Of a stretch of DNA of 64,000 nucleotides, positions 18,105 to 27,422 are shown in pieces. Below the pieces are notes generated by a model. It was given only the letters and a program-made list of their open reading frames with translations, was not told where the DNA came from and made no database searches. Source of the DNA: Blautia faecis. GTDB lineage: Bacteria; Bacillota; Clostridia; Lachnospirales; Lachnospiraceae. The translations under genes and the position numbers were made by a program. Location of the stretch: assembly GCF_020554845.1 (NCBI RefSeq), contig NZ_JAJCIA010000020.1, positions 16,693-80,692 on the forward strand, given 5' to 3'. Within the stretch, counting starts at the first letter, position 1. Each line of letters starts with the position of its first letter.

Positions 18105-18845
18105 TTATAACTGCGCTTTATTTTTTACCAGCATTTCATGAATGATATTCTGTGTATAAGCACCCAGATGTTTTTTGTCCTCTTTTTCCAGCTGGTCTAT
18201 GTAGATTGGTTTGCCATATTCCAGGATAACGTGGGTTTTCTTAACTCTTGGAAAATGGTTTTCCCAGATATCAGCGGAGCCGCTGATCGCCATCGGGATG
18301 ATCGGACAGTTTGTCTTTGCGGCAATTTTGAAGCTGCCCTCATGGAATGGAAGCATGTCCAGTTCATCTTCATTTTTGTTTCGTGTACCCTCTGGAAAAA
18401 TGCAGATGGAAATGCCGGATTTCACTTTCTCAATAGCAGTGAGAATGGTTTTCAGTCCCTGCTTAAGGTCATTACGGTCAAGAAACAGGCAGTGAAGACG
18501 TTTCATCCAGGTAGAAAGCAGAGGAACCTTTTCCATCTCTTTTTTTGCGATATAGCCGGTACGGATGGGGCAGCGTGGATAAGTGATCGGTACATCAAAA
18601 AAGCTTCTGTGATTTCCGATATAAAGAACCGGCACATCAGTTGGTACATTTTCCTCTCCGATAACAGTCAGCTTCACACCGGATATCCACAGGATAAAAC
18701 GAAATACTGCCTGAACGATCCGAAGAGAGCTGATTTCCTTTGCCATAGGATTGAATTTGCCGATGATCCATTCTACAAAGAGAATGGGAATGGATAAAAT
18801 CAGGAATCCAACCACTACGATCACGCATAAAATAAAACGAATCAT
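18105..18845 (-). CDS. plsC: 1-acyl-sn-glycerol-3-phosphate acyltransferase
   Basis: A 246-residue membrane-bound acyltransferase of the PlsC/LPLAT family, adding the second acyl chain to lysophosphatidic acid in phospholipid synthesis. An N-terminal hydrophobic anchor (about residues 3-28) precedes the catalytic NHRSFFD motif (His79, Asp84, the HX4D box) and FPEGTR, which binds glycerol phosphate. AAAGGAAA lies eight bases before the start. It stands alone, convergent with the AraC gene. Paralogues for other lysolipids cannot be excluded. Confidence 0.9.
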   Translation of the reverse strand: MIRFILCVIVVVGFLILSIPILFVEWIIGKFNPMAKEISSLRIVQAVFRFILWISGVKLTVIGEENVPTDVPVLYIGNHRSFFDVPITYPRCPIRTGYIAKKEMEKVPLLSTWMKRLHCLFLDRNDLKQGLKTILTAIEKVKSGISICIFPEGTRNKNEDELDMLPFHEGSFKIAAKTNCPIIPMAISGSADIWENHFPRVKKTHVILEYGKPIYIDQLEKEDKKHLGAYTQNIIHEMLVKNKAQL

Positions 18846-19047
18846 ATGATTTTCCTTTCTTTGATCTGTGCCTCATGCGTAGGAAGCATGTTTTGGCATA
18901 TTGTTTATGTCTATTATATGTAATTTGAAAAATTCTTGCAATAAATCTTTTTTATTCCTCATACAATAAAATAAATGGAGATTGCTGTTTGCTGTGTTTA
19001 AAGGCTGAGCATCAGATGAACAGCAACGAGACATCTGAGGTGGCAGA

Positions 19048-19494
19048 ATGAAAAAAACAAAAGCAGTTCTTCTGGGAGTAATTTTGTGGTCACTGCTTTT
19101 GATCAGTGGATGCAATTTTATCCGCATTGAGGAAGAGCCGCGGAAGCCTCTGGAGTATTCCATTGTAAAAAATGAAGAGATACCGGCAGAACTGGCTGCC
19201 CTGATACAGGAGAAAAAGAAGAATGAATTTCAGCTGACCTATCAATGTGAAAAAGACCTGTTTCTTGTAAAAGGATACGGGGAGCAAATGAGCGGAGGTT
19301 ACAGTATTTCCGTGGAAGAACTGGGGTGGACTTCCCAGGCTGTTTTTTTCCGGACAATGCTGCTGGGGCCATCAGACGAGAAAATAACGATCAGTCCGCC
19401 TTCCTATCCGTACATCGTGGTGAAGACGGAATACCGAAAAGAACCTGTGATTTTTGAACGCTTTACTGAAAAAAGCGAAAATGATGCAATATAG
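19048..19494 (+). CDS. PrcB-like lipoprotein
   Basis: A 148-residue protein with a lipoprotein signal peptide (lipobox LISGC, Cys at about residue 22) and a C-terminal segment resembling the PrcB C-terminal domain (KGYGEQMSGGYSISVEEL to PPSYPYIVVKTEY), a small beta-domain found in secreted proteins and in the Treponema PrcB protease subunit. Exposed on the outer face of the membrane. Function not established. It lies 29 bp before the SPOCS/LysM gene and may be co-transcribed with it. RBS is a weak GAGGTGG. Confidence 0.7.
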   Translation: MKKTKAVLLGVILWSLLLISGCNFIRIEEEPRKPLEYSIVKNEEIPAELAALIQEKKKNEFQLTYQCEKDLFLVKGYGEQMSGGYSISVEELGWTSQAVFFRTMLLGPSDEKITISPPSYPYIVVKTEYRKEPVIFERFTEKSENDAI

Positions 19495-19523
19495 CAGTCT
19501 GGTGAAAAAAGGAGTGGAAAATC

Positions 19524-21080
19524 GTGGAATTAAGAAAAGAAAGTGTGCAGATGCTTCAGATAAAAAGCCGTGCAGCCAGCCAGGTAACGTTTGATACAGA
19601 TTATAATGTACCAGATGCAAAGCCGGATGTGGGCCGACTGATCCAGAACAAGGGTGACGTTTCCATGGATGAAGTGCGTCTTAGCGAAGGAAAGGCATTT
19701 ATCAGCGGAAACCTGAACGTGGATATTCTCTATGTGGGGGAAGAAAACCAGAAGGTGAGCAGTCTGGGGGCAAAACTGCCTTTTGATGAGACTTTGAACC
19801 TGGAAGGGATTGCAAGTGGGGATAAAATGTGCCTGAAGTGGGAGATTGAGGATCTCAGCGTGCACATGATTCATTCCCGAAAACTAAACATAAAAGCAAT
19901 TGTCACCTTTTATGCAGTGGTAGATGAAATGGCAGGGATTCAGCTTCCGGTGGAAATCAGTGAGGAGGGAATTTCAGTAAAAAGGAAGAAAGTCCGTTTA
20001 ATGAGTCTTATGGTACATAAAAAGGACACTATGCGGATTAAGGATGAAGTGACTTTAGTGTCCAATAAACCGAACATTGAACAGCTTTTGTGGTATACCA
20101 TCGATGTCCGTGGAATGGATCTGCGTCCAGAGGATAATGTGGTGAAGGCAAGAGGGGAGCTGTCAGTTTTTGTCCTGTATTCGGGAGAAGATGAGGAAAA
20201 TCCGCTTCAGTGGGCAGAGTATGTGCTTCCGTTTAATACGGAAGTGGAGTGTACTGGTTGTATGGGAGAGATGATTCCAAATATTGGCTTTTCCGTTATG
20301 CATCAGAGCATTGAAGTAAAACCGGATTCCGATGGGGAAGAACGGGTAATGAGTGTAGACACGGTGCTGGAACTGGACATGAAGCTTTACCGCGAAGAAG
20401 AGCATGACCTGATTCTGGATGTGTACTCGCCTTTGAAAGAATGCATTCCTCAGGGAAAAGAGATGTGTCTGGAAAGCCTCCTGGTACGGAATGACTCCAA
20501 ATGCCGCGTATCTGACCGTATTGAACTGAAGGAAAGCCAGGGGAAAATCCTGCAGATCTGTCACAGCCAGGGACGTGTAAAGGTTGAGAAAACGAAAATT
20601 GTAGAAAATGGAATCCAGGCCGATGGAATTGTATTTATGAAAATCCTGTATATTACAGGAAATGATGAAATGCCATTCTATTCCGTTGATGGGATGATCC
20701 CTTTTTCCCATATAATTGAGGCAAACGGGATCAATGAGGACAGTATCTTTTTTCTACAGGCAGATCTGGAACAGCTGTCAACGTCTATGATCGACAGCAA
20801 TGAGATTGAGGTGAAGGCTGTGATCAGTCTCAATGTGCTGGTGCTTCAGTGTGAAAACCGGATGATCATAAGCAAAGTGGAGGAGCGTCCCCTTGATATG
20901 GAGAAAATCCAGGCAATGCCGGGAATCACGGTGTATGTGGTGAAAAATGGGGATTCTATGTGGGATATTGCGAAAAGATTTTATACTACAGTGGAGGAAA
21001 TCTGTGAGCTGAATGAACTGGAAGAGGACAGAGTTGTGCCTGGAATGCCGCTGCTGTTGGTGAAGAAGGTGGAAGGGTAA
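19524..21080 (+). CDS. SPOCS (DUF3794) and LysM domain protein, spore-coat type
   Basis: A 518-residue protein with repeated DUF3794/SPOCS modules (roughly residues 30-130, 170-270 and 315-430; each with a ARGELSVFVLYSGE- or ADGIVFMKILYITG-like strand pattern) and a C-terminal LysM domain (about 466-512, VYVVKNGDSMWDIAKRF). In spore formers this architecture occurs in coat or exosporium assembly proteins; LysM would bind cortex peptidoglycan. No signal peptide, which fits assembly from the mother-cell side. The start is GTG with AAAGGAG nine bases upstream. The next spore genes are 2 kb away. Confidence 0.82.
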   Translation: MELRKESVQMLQIKSRAASQVTFDTDYNVPDAKPDVGRLIQNKGDVSMDEVRLSEGKAFISGNLNVDILYVGEENQKVSSLGAKLPFDETLNLEGIASGDKMCLKWEIEDLSVHMIHSRKLNIKAIVTFYAVVDEMAGIQLPVEISEEGISVKRKKVRLMSLMVHKKDTMRIKDEVTLVSNKPNIEQLLWYTIDVRGMDLRPEDNVVKARGELSVFVLYSGEDEENPLQWAEYVLPFNTEVECTGCMGEMIPNIGFSVMHQSIEVKPDSDGEERVMSVDTVLELDMKLYREEEHDLILDVYSPLKECIPQGKEMCLESLLVRNDSKCRVSDRIELKESQGKILQICHSQGRVKVEKTKIVENGIQADGIVFMKILYITGNDEMPFYSVDGMIPFSHIIEANGINEDSIFFLQADLEQLSTSMIDSNEIEVKAVISLNVLVLQCENRMIISKVEERPLDMEKIQAMPGITVYVVKNGDSMWDIAKRFYTTVEEICELNELEEDRVVPGMPLLLVKKVEG

Positions 21081-21193
21081 GGCGGCTTTCTGTTTACTGC
21101 ATATATTTGGAGAAAACCTTTTCAAACATGCTCTGGTCACGTTGTGGACAGTAACGATATATATAGAATGAGAAATTTCCTCGCATAAATGTA

Positions 21194-21222
21194 TTGAAAA
21201 AAATACAAAAATATTTTACAAT
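21194..21222 (+). promoter_or_regulatory. Sigma-A promoter for ispE
   Basis: TTGAAA at 21194-21199 and TACAAT at 21217-21222 with a 17-bp AT-rich spacer, about 100 bp before the ispE start and followed by no obvious operator. Confidence 0.6.
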
Positions 21223-21321
21223 AAAAGCATTGATAAAATTGTATACAAAGTACAAAGAAACTGCTGCCCTTAGAGCCTGCCAGAGGTTTTATGTGAGCGG
21301 CAGCTACAAGCGGAGGAAATT

Positions 21322-22176
21322 ATGCGTTTACGTGCACTTGCAAAGATAAATCTGGGACTTGACGTGGTTGGAAAACGTGATGACGGATATCACGAAGTCC
21401 GTATGATCATGCAGACCATACAGATGTATGACGTGCTTGAAATTGAGAAAAAAAAGGAGCCGGGAATTGTCCTTACCACGAACATTCCTTACGTTCCTAC
21501 TGACGAGCGGAATCTTGTATATAAAGCGGCGAAAATGTTAATGGATGAGTTTGATATAAAAGAGGGGCTTACCATGAATCTGGAGAAGTTTATCCCGGTA
21601 GCAGCCGGCATGGCTGGTGGAAGCTCTGATGCGGCAGCTGCTTTTGTTGGAGTGAACCGCCTGTTTGGACTGGGACTTTCTGAGGAAGAGCTGATGAAGC
21701 GTGCTGTGAAGGTTGGAGCTGATGTTCCTTATTGTGTGATGCGCGGAACTGCTCTTGCAGAGGGAATCGGGGAGAAGCTGACCAGACTTCCCAGAGTACC
21801 TTACTGCTATGTTCTGGTGGGAAAACCAGGAGTAAATGTTTCAACCAAGACTGCTTATGAGAACCTGAAACTGGACGATCCTGCTGTGGTTCATCCGGAT
21901 ATCGATGGTATGGTGACAGCTGTCAGAAATGGTGATCTTGATGGAATGATTTCCAGAATGGGAAATGTATTTGAACCGGGAATTATCAGCAAATATCCTG
22001 TGATCCAGGAAATCAAAGATTTGATGGAGAGCAACGGAGCACGTAAGGCCATGATGAGCGGAAGTGGTCCTACTGTATTTGGCATTTTTGATGATAAGGA
22101 GAAAATGGATCGGGCAGCAGCTGTTCTCAGGGAGAGCAGACTTGCGAAGACTGTTTTTGCCACAGATGTTTTTTAG
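21322..22176 (+). CDS. ispE: 4-diphosphocytidyl-2-C-methyl-D-erythritol kinase
   Basis: A 284-residue GHMP kinase of the MEP isoprenoid pathway, phosphorylating CDP-methylerythritol. It has the N-terminal AKINLGLDVVGKRDDGYHEV substrate segment, the ATP-binding PVAAGMAGGSSDAAA motif (about residues 93-107) and the C-terminal MMSGSGPTVFG motif. Length is typical. RBS GCGGAGG; a clear -35/-10 lies 100 bp upstream. It is followed after 15 bp by a GntR regulator gene, a pairing whose logic is not obvious. Confidence 0.96.
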   Translation: MRLRALAKINLGLDVVGKRDDGYHEVRMIMQTIQMYDVLEIEKKKEPGIVLTTNIPYVPTDERNLVYKAAKMLMDEFDIKEGLTMNLEKFIPVAAGMAGGSSDAAAAFVGVNRLFGLGLSEEELMKRAVKVGADVPYCVMRGTALAEGIGEKLTRLPRVPYCYVLVGKPGVNVSTKTAYENLKLDDPAVVHPDIDGMVTAVRNGDLDGMISRMGNVFEPGIISKYPVIQEIKDLMESNGARKAMMSGSGPTVFGIFDDKEKMDRAAAVLRESRLAKTVFATDVF

Positions 22177-22191
22177 CGGAGGAAAATACAA

Positions 22192-22866
22192 ATGACAAGT
22201 GATTTTACAGTGCATATGGATGAGTATCTTCCACTTAGGGAGGTCGTTTTTAACACATTGCGTCAGGCAATCCTGAAGGGAGAACTGAAGCCGGGCGAAA
22301 GACTTATGGAGATTGCCCTTGCGGAGAAGCTTGGGGTGAGCAGAACTCCTATCCGGGAGGCCATGCGTAAGCTGGAACTGGAAGGGCTGGTTGTGATGAT
22401 CCCGAGACGTGGAGCCCAGGTTGCCAATATTACAGAGAAGGATCTGAATGACGTTCTGGAGGTCAGGATCACTCTGGAAAATATGGCTATTGAGAAGGCC
22501 TGTGCCAATATGACAGATGCGGATATCCGGAAACTGGAGCAGGCGGCTGAGGTTTTCCAGACCAGTACGGCGGAAGGAGACCTGGTAAAGATGGCTGAGG
22601 CGGATGTGAATTTCCATGAGGTAATTTATGAAGCTGCTGATAATAAAAGACTGATGCAGGTTCTGAATAATCTTCGCGAGCAGATCTACAGATATCGTGT
22701 AGAATATTTGAAAGAGGATGAGTCCAGAAACCGTCTGGTGAAAGAGCATGAGAAAATTACCAGGGCGATTAAGGAACGGGACGTGAAAGCGGCACAGGAG
22801 CTGTCTTTTGAACATCTGGAAAATCAGCGGATGGGAATTATTCAGGCGATTCGGGCAGAAGAGTAA
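22192..22866 (+). CDS. GntR-family (FadR/FCD) regulator downstream of ispE
   Basis: A 224-residue regulator with an N-terminal winged helix (REVVFNTLRQAILKGELKPG, VSRTPIREAMRKLE, about residues 12-75) and an FCD domain with metal-binding His-type positions (NFHEVIYEAADN, LVKEHEKI). It lies 15 bp after ispE with GCGGAGG before the start, so both are probably on one mRNA. Its target genes are not evident; no catabolic genes adjoin it. Confidence 0.9.
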   Translation: MTSDFTVHMDEYLPLREVVFNTLRQAILKGELKPGERLMEIALAEKLGVSRTPIREAMRKLELEGLVVMIPRRGAQVANITEKDLNDVLEVRITLENMAIEKACANMTDADIRKLEQAAEVFQTSTAEGDLVKMAEADVNFHEVIYEAADNKRLMQVLNNLREQIYRYRVEYLKEDESRNRLVKEHEKITRAIKERDVKAAQELSFEHLENQRMGIIQAIRAEE

Positions 22867-22960
22867 ACTGAGTGGTTTTCTGGGAGCGGAGCGGGCACAT
22901 CCTGCCCGCGTTCCTCTTTTGGGGAAGTTGAGAGAAAATGAATATAATTGTTTTTATGGG

Positions 22961-22994
22961 AGATACTGGGAGAGATAACCAGTGTCTTTTTTTT
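22961..22994 (+). terminator. Rho-independent terminator before the germination genes
   Basis: AGATACTGG pairs with CCAGTGTCT (one G-T pair) and is followed by a run of eight T. A second GC-rich hairpin (GCGGGCA/TGCCCGC at about 22891-22909, followed by TTCCTCTTTT) precedes it and may act with it. Confidence 0.8.
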
Positions 22995-23024
22995 GTTGCC
23001 TGAAAATGGAAAAGAGGAGCAGCG

Positions 23025-24539
23025 TTGGATAAAAATGATAATATTGTTATGATTTCAAAGGATATTCGAGCAAATGAACGGTATATAAGAGAACGTCTGG
23101 CAGATTGTGGAGATATTCAGATCCGGAAGATGCGGCTGGGGGATGAGCGGAAGGTTGACTGTCTGATGGTCTATATTGAGGTAGCGACTTCCAATATGAT
23201 GCTGGAGGACTCTGCCATTGGAAAAATGGTTGGGCATTTCTGGGAGATTTCGCCTGGGGAGATGCAGGAATTTGTGGAGTATAACAGTCTGGGAATTGCG
23301 GATGTAAAGAAGCTGACTGACATGGAGCAGGTGTTTGCAGGGCTGCTTGCCGGAAACGCGGTTTTCTTTATGGACGGATTTGACCAGGCTATGAAAATTT
23401 CCAGTGCCGGTTATCCAAGCATGGGGGTAACAGAAGTGGAGATGGAGAAGGTTCTGCGAGGTTCCAGGGAAGGCTTCTCTGATTCTGTGAAAATAAATTC
23501 GGCACTGATCCGGAAGCGGCTACGGGATACCAGATTAAAGGTAGTGGAATTTTATATTGGGGAGAGATCACATACACTGGTACAGATGGTGTACATGAAA
23601 GATCTGGTGCAGGAGGAATTTCTGGAGCAGGTGAAAGAGCGGCTTGGAGAGTTTCGAATTGATGGAATTCTGGACAGCGGAATGCTGGAACAGCTGACGG
23701 AGGATTCCTGGTTTTCCCCATTTCCACAGTATCAGACTACGGAAAGACCGGATCGGGCGGCGCAGGAAATTTTAAATGGAAAAGCAGTGCTTCTTTGTGA
23801 TAATTCTCCGTCAGCGCTTATTTTACCAGGTGTTTTTCACAGTTTTATGGAAAGTAGTGAGGACTGGTATAACCGATTTGAAATGGCATCGTTTCTTCGA
23901 ATACTGCGCTATGTGGCAATGGCAGCAGCTACGTTGCTGCCGGGGCTTTATCTTGCGGTGATCCGGTTTCATACGCAGATTCTTCCCACGAACATGCTTC
24001 TGTCCTTTGCCCAGGCAAGAGAAGGTGTACCATTTTCCAGCATTGCGGAGCTTGTTCTGCTGGAATTATCTTTTGAACTGATTCGGGAGGCAGGTGTGCG
24101 GATTCCGGGAGCACTGGGGAATGCTATGGGAATTGTGGGAGGACTGATCGTGGGATCCGCTGCTGTGGAAGCGAATCTTGTTAGCCCGATCGTGGTCATG
24201 GTTGTGGCAATAACTGCACTTGGTTCTCTGGCAATCCCAAATGAAGAATTTGCCTCAGCATTTCGGATGCTTAAATACTTCTTTTTGTTTTTGGGAGGAT
24301 ATCTGGGGATTTTTGGAATTGTGATCGGAGTATATCTGACAGTATCACATCTGGCAGGACTTCTCAGCTTTGGAGTCCCATATCTGACGCCCTTTGTCAA
24401 ACAAAGTATGGATAATGGGACTGGAAACAAAATTGTGAGAGTGCCATTTAAAAAGAGATGGAGGCGTCCTTCATATGTCAGACAAAATGAGCGAGTGAGA
24501 CTGCAAAAAATCCGCAATAAAAACAGGAAGGATAGGTAG
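23025..24539 (+). CDS. gerAA: GerA-family spore germination receptor subunit A
   Basis: A 504-residue GerA-type subunit of an inner-membrane germinant receptor. A hydrophilic N-terminal half (about 1-275) with the family segments is followed by five to six membrane helices (about 290-460) and a basic tail. Characteristic stretches are NPSALILPG-like SPSALILPG, the FEMASFLRILRY segment and the LPTNMLLSFAQAREGVPF loop. The start is a TTG with AGAGGAG five bases upstream; the nearest ATG, eight codons later, has no ribosome binding site. It is followed after 9 bp by a fused B-C subunit, so the operon encodes all three receptor parts in two genes. Confidence 0.9.
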   Translation: MDKNDNIVMISKDIRANERYIRERLADCGDIQIRKMRLGDERKVDCLMVYIEVATSNMMLEDSAIGKMVGHFWEISPGEMQEFVEYNSLGIADVKKLTDMEQVFAGLLAGNAVFFMDGFDQAMKISSAGYPSMGVTEVEMEKVLRGSREGFSDSVKINSALIRKRLRDTRLKVVEFYIGERSHTLVQMVYMKDLVQEEFLEQVKERLGEFRIDGILDSGMLEQLTEDSWFSPFPQYQTTERPDRAAQEILNGKAVLLCDNSPSALILPGVFHSFMESSEDWYNRFEMASFLRILRYVAMAAATLLPGLYLAVIRFHTQILPTNMLLSFAQAREGVPFSSIAELVLLELSFELIREAGVRIPGALGNAMGIVGGLIVGSAAVEANLVSPIVVMVVAITALGSLAIPNEEFASAFRMLKYFFLFLGGYLGIFGIVIGVYLTVSHLAGLLSFGVPYLTPFVKQSMDNGTGNKIVRVPFKKRWRRPSYVRQNERVRLQKIRNKNRKDR

Positions 24540-24548
24540 CAGGAATAA

Positions 24549-26237
24549 ATGAAATTTGCAGAAAATAATCGAATCTCCCAGCGGCAGCTCTACAGGCAGA
24601 TCGTGATTGCGTTTATTGCACCATTAATATTGTGCCTTTTCGGAAACAGAAAAACTCTGGGGCTTGGTGGGCTGGCAGGGACTGCAGCAGCCCTTGCAGC
24701 TGTGCTGTTTTATGTGATTTTCCTCATCCGTCTTCGTTATGCTTTTGCCAGGCCCTGCAAAACAGCCGGTGTGGTGTGGGGACGGCTGGCAGCGTTGTTT
24801 TTTCTAATATACTGTACTCTTGGAGCAGCGTTTCTTTTGAATCTTCTGGGAGAAATTGTTGCAGTTAGTCTGGGAACAGGTATAGGAAAAAAATGGCTAT
24901 GTCTGATCACATTGCTGGTTTGCAGTCTGGGCACGCAAAAGGGGATTCAGAGACGAGGCAGAATGGGAGAAGTGTCAGGAGGCGTGGTACTTGCAGCGGT
25001 TATGCTTATGTTAGTCCTGGCTGTGGGACAGGGAAAATGGGAGTATTTTCAGGAAATGGTATGGAATTCCTCTTTCTCAGGAAGAAAAATTATGGAAAGT
25101 GGATATGATGTGATATGTGCATTTTCCGGATTGGGGCTGCTTCCCTTTGCATTGGACAGTGTAGGAAACAGTAAAGATACAGGGAAAACTGTAAGTTTTG
25201 CCGTTTTTACCCTGGGAATTTTGCTTATTCTGACGGAATTGCTGCTTCCTTCCGTATTTGGATGGGGGCGCCTGAAATATGAAAGCTGCCCGATTTTGCC
25301 GCTTCTGGCAGGTGCGGAGCTTCCAGGGAATGTATTGGCAAGATTTGATGTCCTCTGGATGGGATTTCTTTTATACAGCCTTTTATTTTCTATTGGAAGT
25401 TTTCTGCATTATGGTCATTTAATTGTGGAAAAAGCAGATATGGGAACTGGAAAGCTGTGGATATCCACTCTGGTTTTTGCCGTAGCTGTGTGGGATATTG
25501 AAAGATGGGGAATCCGGAATAGTTTTCCATTATATTTGAAATATATTTTTGTGCCCGGAATGCTGGTGCTTCAGATTATTTTTTTTATGACAGGCAAAAA
25601 GAAGTGGAAAAAAAAGCTTGCCGCAGCGTGTGTCAGTGCATTGTTTCTGTTAGCCGGCTGTGGTGGTGTGGAACCGGAGAAACGCATGTATCCGCTTGCA
25701 CTTGGAGCCGATATTACAGAGGGGAGATATCAGCTGACTTACGGAATTCCGGATCTTCCAAAATCTACAGGACAGGAAAAAGACGGGGAAGACCAGGGGA
25801 ATGCTGCTCCGTCGATTCAGGGAGAAACCTTCCGTGAGATTGAAAATATATACAGCCGGACACAGGAAAAATATCTGGATATGGGACATCTGGAAATTCT
25901 GGTTTTGGGCGAGAGTCTGTTGGATGGAGGGCGTTGGGAGCAGGTTCTTGAGTATCTGAAGCAGGAGCCGACTATAGGTGAAAATGTTTATGTGTTTCGC
26001 TGCGATGCGGCATCTGAAGCAGTAGCCTGGGTAAGTCCTCAGGATATTTCCCTTGGTGAGTATCTTCTTGGGCTTCTGGAAAATAATCCAAATGGAAGCC
26101 CGGGACAGGCAGTAACTCTTCGTGAGGTTTATCATGAGTTTTATGAACGTGGTGCTTTGCCTGAATTGCCGAAACTGGAAATTTATGGAAAGGAACTGGA
26201 GGTGATTATTCCGGACTGGGACAGGGAATACTTTTGA
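24549..26237 (+). CDS. GerAB-GerAC fusion: germinant receptor permease plus lipoprotein domain
   Basis: A 562-residue protein. Residues 15-355 form a ten-helix permease of the amino acid/spore germination (GerAB) type. After a basic stretch (KKKWKKK) comes a second hydrophobic segment ending in LFLLAGCGG with Cys371 in a perfect lipobox context, and then about 190 residues matching the N-terminal domain of GerAC lipoproteins (PLALGADITEGRYQLTYGI, YLDMGHLEILVLGE). In Bacillus these are separate genes, and GerAC is about twice as long as this domain. No stop codon or ribosome binding site is seen at the junction. A polar insertion (KSTGQEKDGEDQGN) lies near residue 405. Confidence 0.87.
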   Translation: MKFAENNRISQRQLYRQIVIAFIAPLILCLFGNRKTLGLGGLAGTAAALAAVLFYVIFLIRLRYAFARPCKTAGVVWGRLAALFFLIYCTLGAAFLLNLLGEIVAVSLGTGIGKKWLCLITLLVCSLGTQKGIQRRGRMGEVSGGVVLAAVMLMLVLAVGQGKWEYFQEMVWNSSFSGRKIMESGYDVICAFSGLGLLPFALDSVGNSKDTGKTVSFAVFTLGILLILTELLLPSVFGWGRLKYESCPILPLLAGAELPGNVLARFDVLWMGFLLYSLLFSIGSFLHYGHLIVEKADMGTGKLWISTLVFAVAVWDIERWGIRNSFPLYLKYIFVPGMLVLQIIFFMTGKKKWKKKLAAACVSALFLLAGCGGVEPEKRMYPLALGADITEGRYQLTYGIPDLPKSTGQEKDGEDQGNAAPSIQGETFREIENIYSRTQEKYLDMGHLEILVLGESLLDGGRWEQVLEYLKQEPTIGENVYVFRCDAASEAVAWVSPQDISLGEYLLGLLENNPNGSPGQAVTLREVYHEFYERGALPELPKLEIYGKELEVIIPDWDREYF

Positions 26238-26261
26238 TAGAAAAATATTGGAGGTACTTTT

Positions 26262-26489
26262 ATGTTCTGTTTAAGAAAAAACAAATATCATATAGCGGCA
26301 GCACTTCTGACAGCAGTATTACTTTGCCAGGGCAGTGAAAATTTTAATAAAAATTTCAACCTTCTTGCATGGTGGGGAACCATTTATCCCCAGTTCTGTT
26401 TTATGGAAGCACCGAGGACAGAGGAAGGCCAGAAGGCAGAGCCAAGATTTCATTTCTGGATTGTGGAGACACTTAACGCTTTGATGTAG
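26262..26489 (+). CDS. Small membrane protein of the ger operon, unknown
   Basis: A 75-residue protein with one N-terminal hydrophobic helix (about residues 10-24) and a polar, aromatic-rich tail. TTGGAGG stands eight bases before the ATG and it follows the GerAB-AC fusion by 24 bp, so it is probably translated with the germination genes. Small membrane subunits (GerD-like or GerAD-type) accompany some germinant receptors, but no recognisable similarity is seen here. Real gene likely, function unknown. Confidence 0.6.
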   Translation: MFCLRKNKYHIAAALLTAVLLCQGSENFNKNFNLLAWWGTIYPQFCFMEAPRTEEGQKAEPRFHFWIVETLNALM

Positions 26490-26576
26490 TACAAGCACTT
26501 GCACCGCTGCTCCTTTGGTGTTAAAATGAAGTACAGATTGCGAATATCGCTTAACTATGAATTTGGAGATAGATGA

Positions 26577-27398
26577 ATGAAAATAGACAGAGATGCGCCT
26601 GTTGGTGTGTTCGACTCCGGTATTGGCGGACTTACTGTGGCAAGGGAGATCATGCGGAATCTTCCAGCAGAGAAAATCGTGTATTTCGGTGATACTGCCA
26701 GGGTTCCATACGGAAATAAATCCAAGGAAACGATTATAAGATATTCACGTCAGATTATCCGTTTCCTGAAAGAACAGCAGGTAAAGGCAATAGTGGTAGC
26801 GTGTAATACAGCCAGTGCATTTGCCCTGGATGCAGTCCGGGAAGAATTTGATATTCCTATTTTAGGGGTGATTGAAGCCGGTGCCAAGGTAGCTGCGCAG
26901 GTTACCAGAAATAAACGGGTGGGAATCATCGGTACAGAAGGTACTGTTGGAAGTGGAATCCACGCGGAGGTTCTGAAAAAGATCGATCCGGAGATTACAG
27001 TGATCGGAAAGCCATGCCCCTTATTTGTACCGTTGGTAGAGGAAGGCTGGACTCATGATCCGGTAACAGTGGAAGTTGCAAGCAGATATCTGAGGGAACT
27101 ACAGGAAAAAGATATTGATACACTGATCCTTGGCTGTACCCATTATCCACTGCTCCGTTCTACCATCGGACAGATCATGGGAGAGGGTGTTACTTTGGTG
27201 AACCCGGCGTACGAGACGGCACTGGAGCTTGGCAGACTTCTGAAAGAGCAGGATATGCAGAGCACCGGACAGGGACAGTCTGATTTCCCATATCGTTTCT
27301 ATGTGAGCGATCTGGCAGAGAAATTCAAGGGCTTTGCCAATTCGATTCTGCCATTTGATGTGGAGAAAACGCAGAAGATTGATATTGAGAAATATTGA
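26577..27398 (+). CDS. murI: Glutamate racemase
   Basis: A 273-residue cofactor-independent racemase that makes D-glutamate for peptidoglycan. The two catalytic cysteines are visible: Cys76 in VACNTASA and Cys187 in LGCTHYPLL, with N-terminal GVFDSGIGGLTV and the YFGDTARVPYG segment. Length typical. GGAG eight bases before the start. It is followed by a DUF1934 gene after 24 bp. Confidence 0.97.
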   Translation: MKIDRDAPVGVFDSGIGGLTVAREIMRNLPAEKIVYFGDTARVPYGNKSKETIIRYSRQIIRFLKEQQVKAIVVACNTASAFALDAVREEFDIPILGVIEAGAKVAAQVTRNKRVGIIGTEGTVGSGIHAEVLKKIDPEITVIGKPCPLFVPLVEEGWTHDPVTVEVASRYLRELQEKDIDTLILGCTHYPLLRSTIGQIMGEGVTLVNPAYETALELGRLLKEQDMQSTGQGQSDFPYRFYVSDLAEKFKGFANSILPFDVEKTQKIDIEKY

Positions 27399-27422
27399 AA
27401 AAGAGAAAGAAATGGAAAAACA

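Noticed and set aside
25587..26237. Separate gerAC gene starting at an internal ATG
   Set aside because: No ribosome binding site precedes the ATG at 25587 and the frame is continuous with the permease, so a fusion is more likely.
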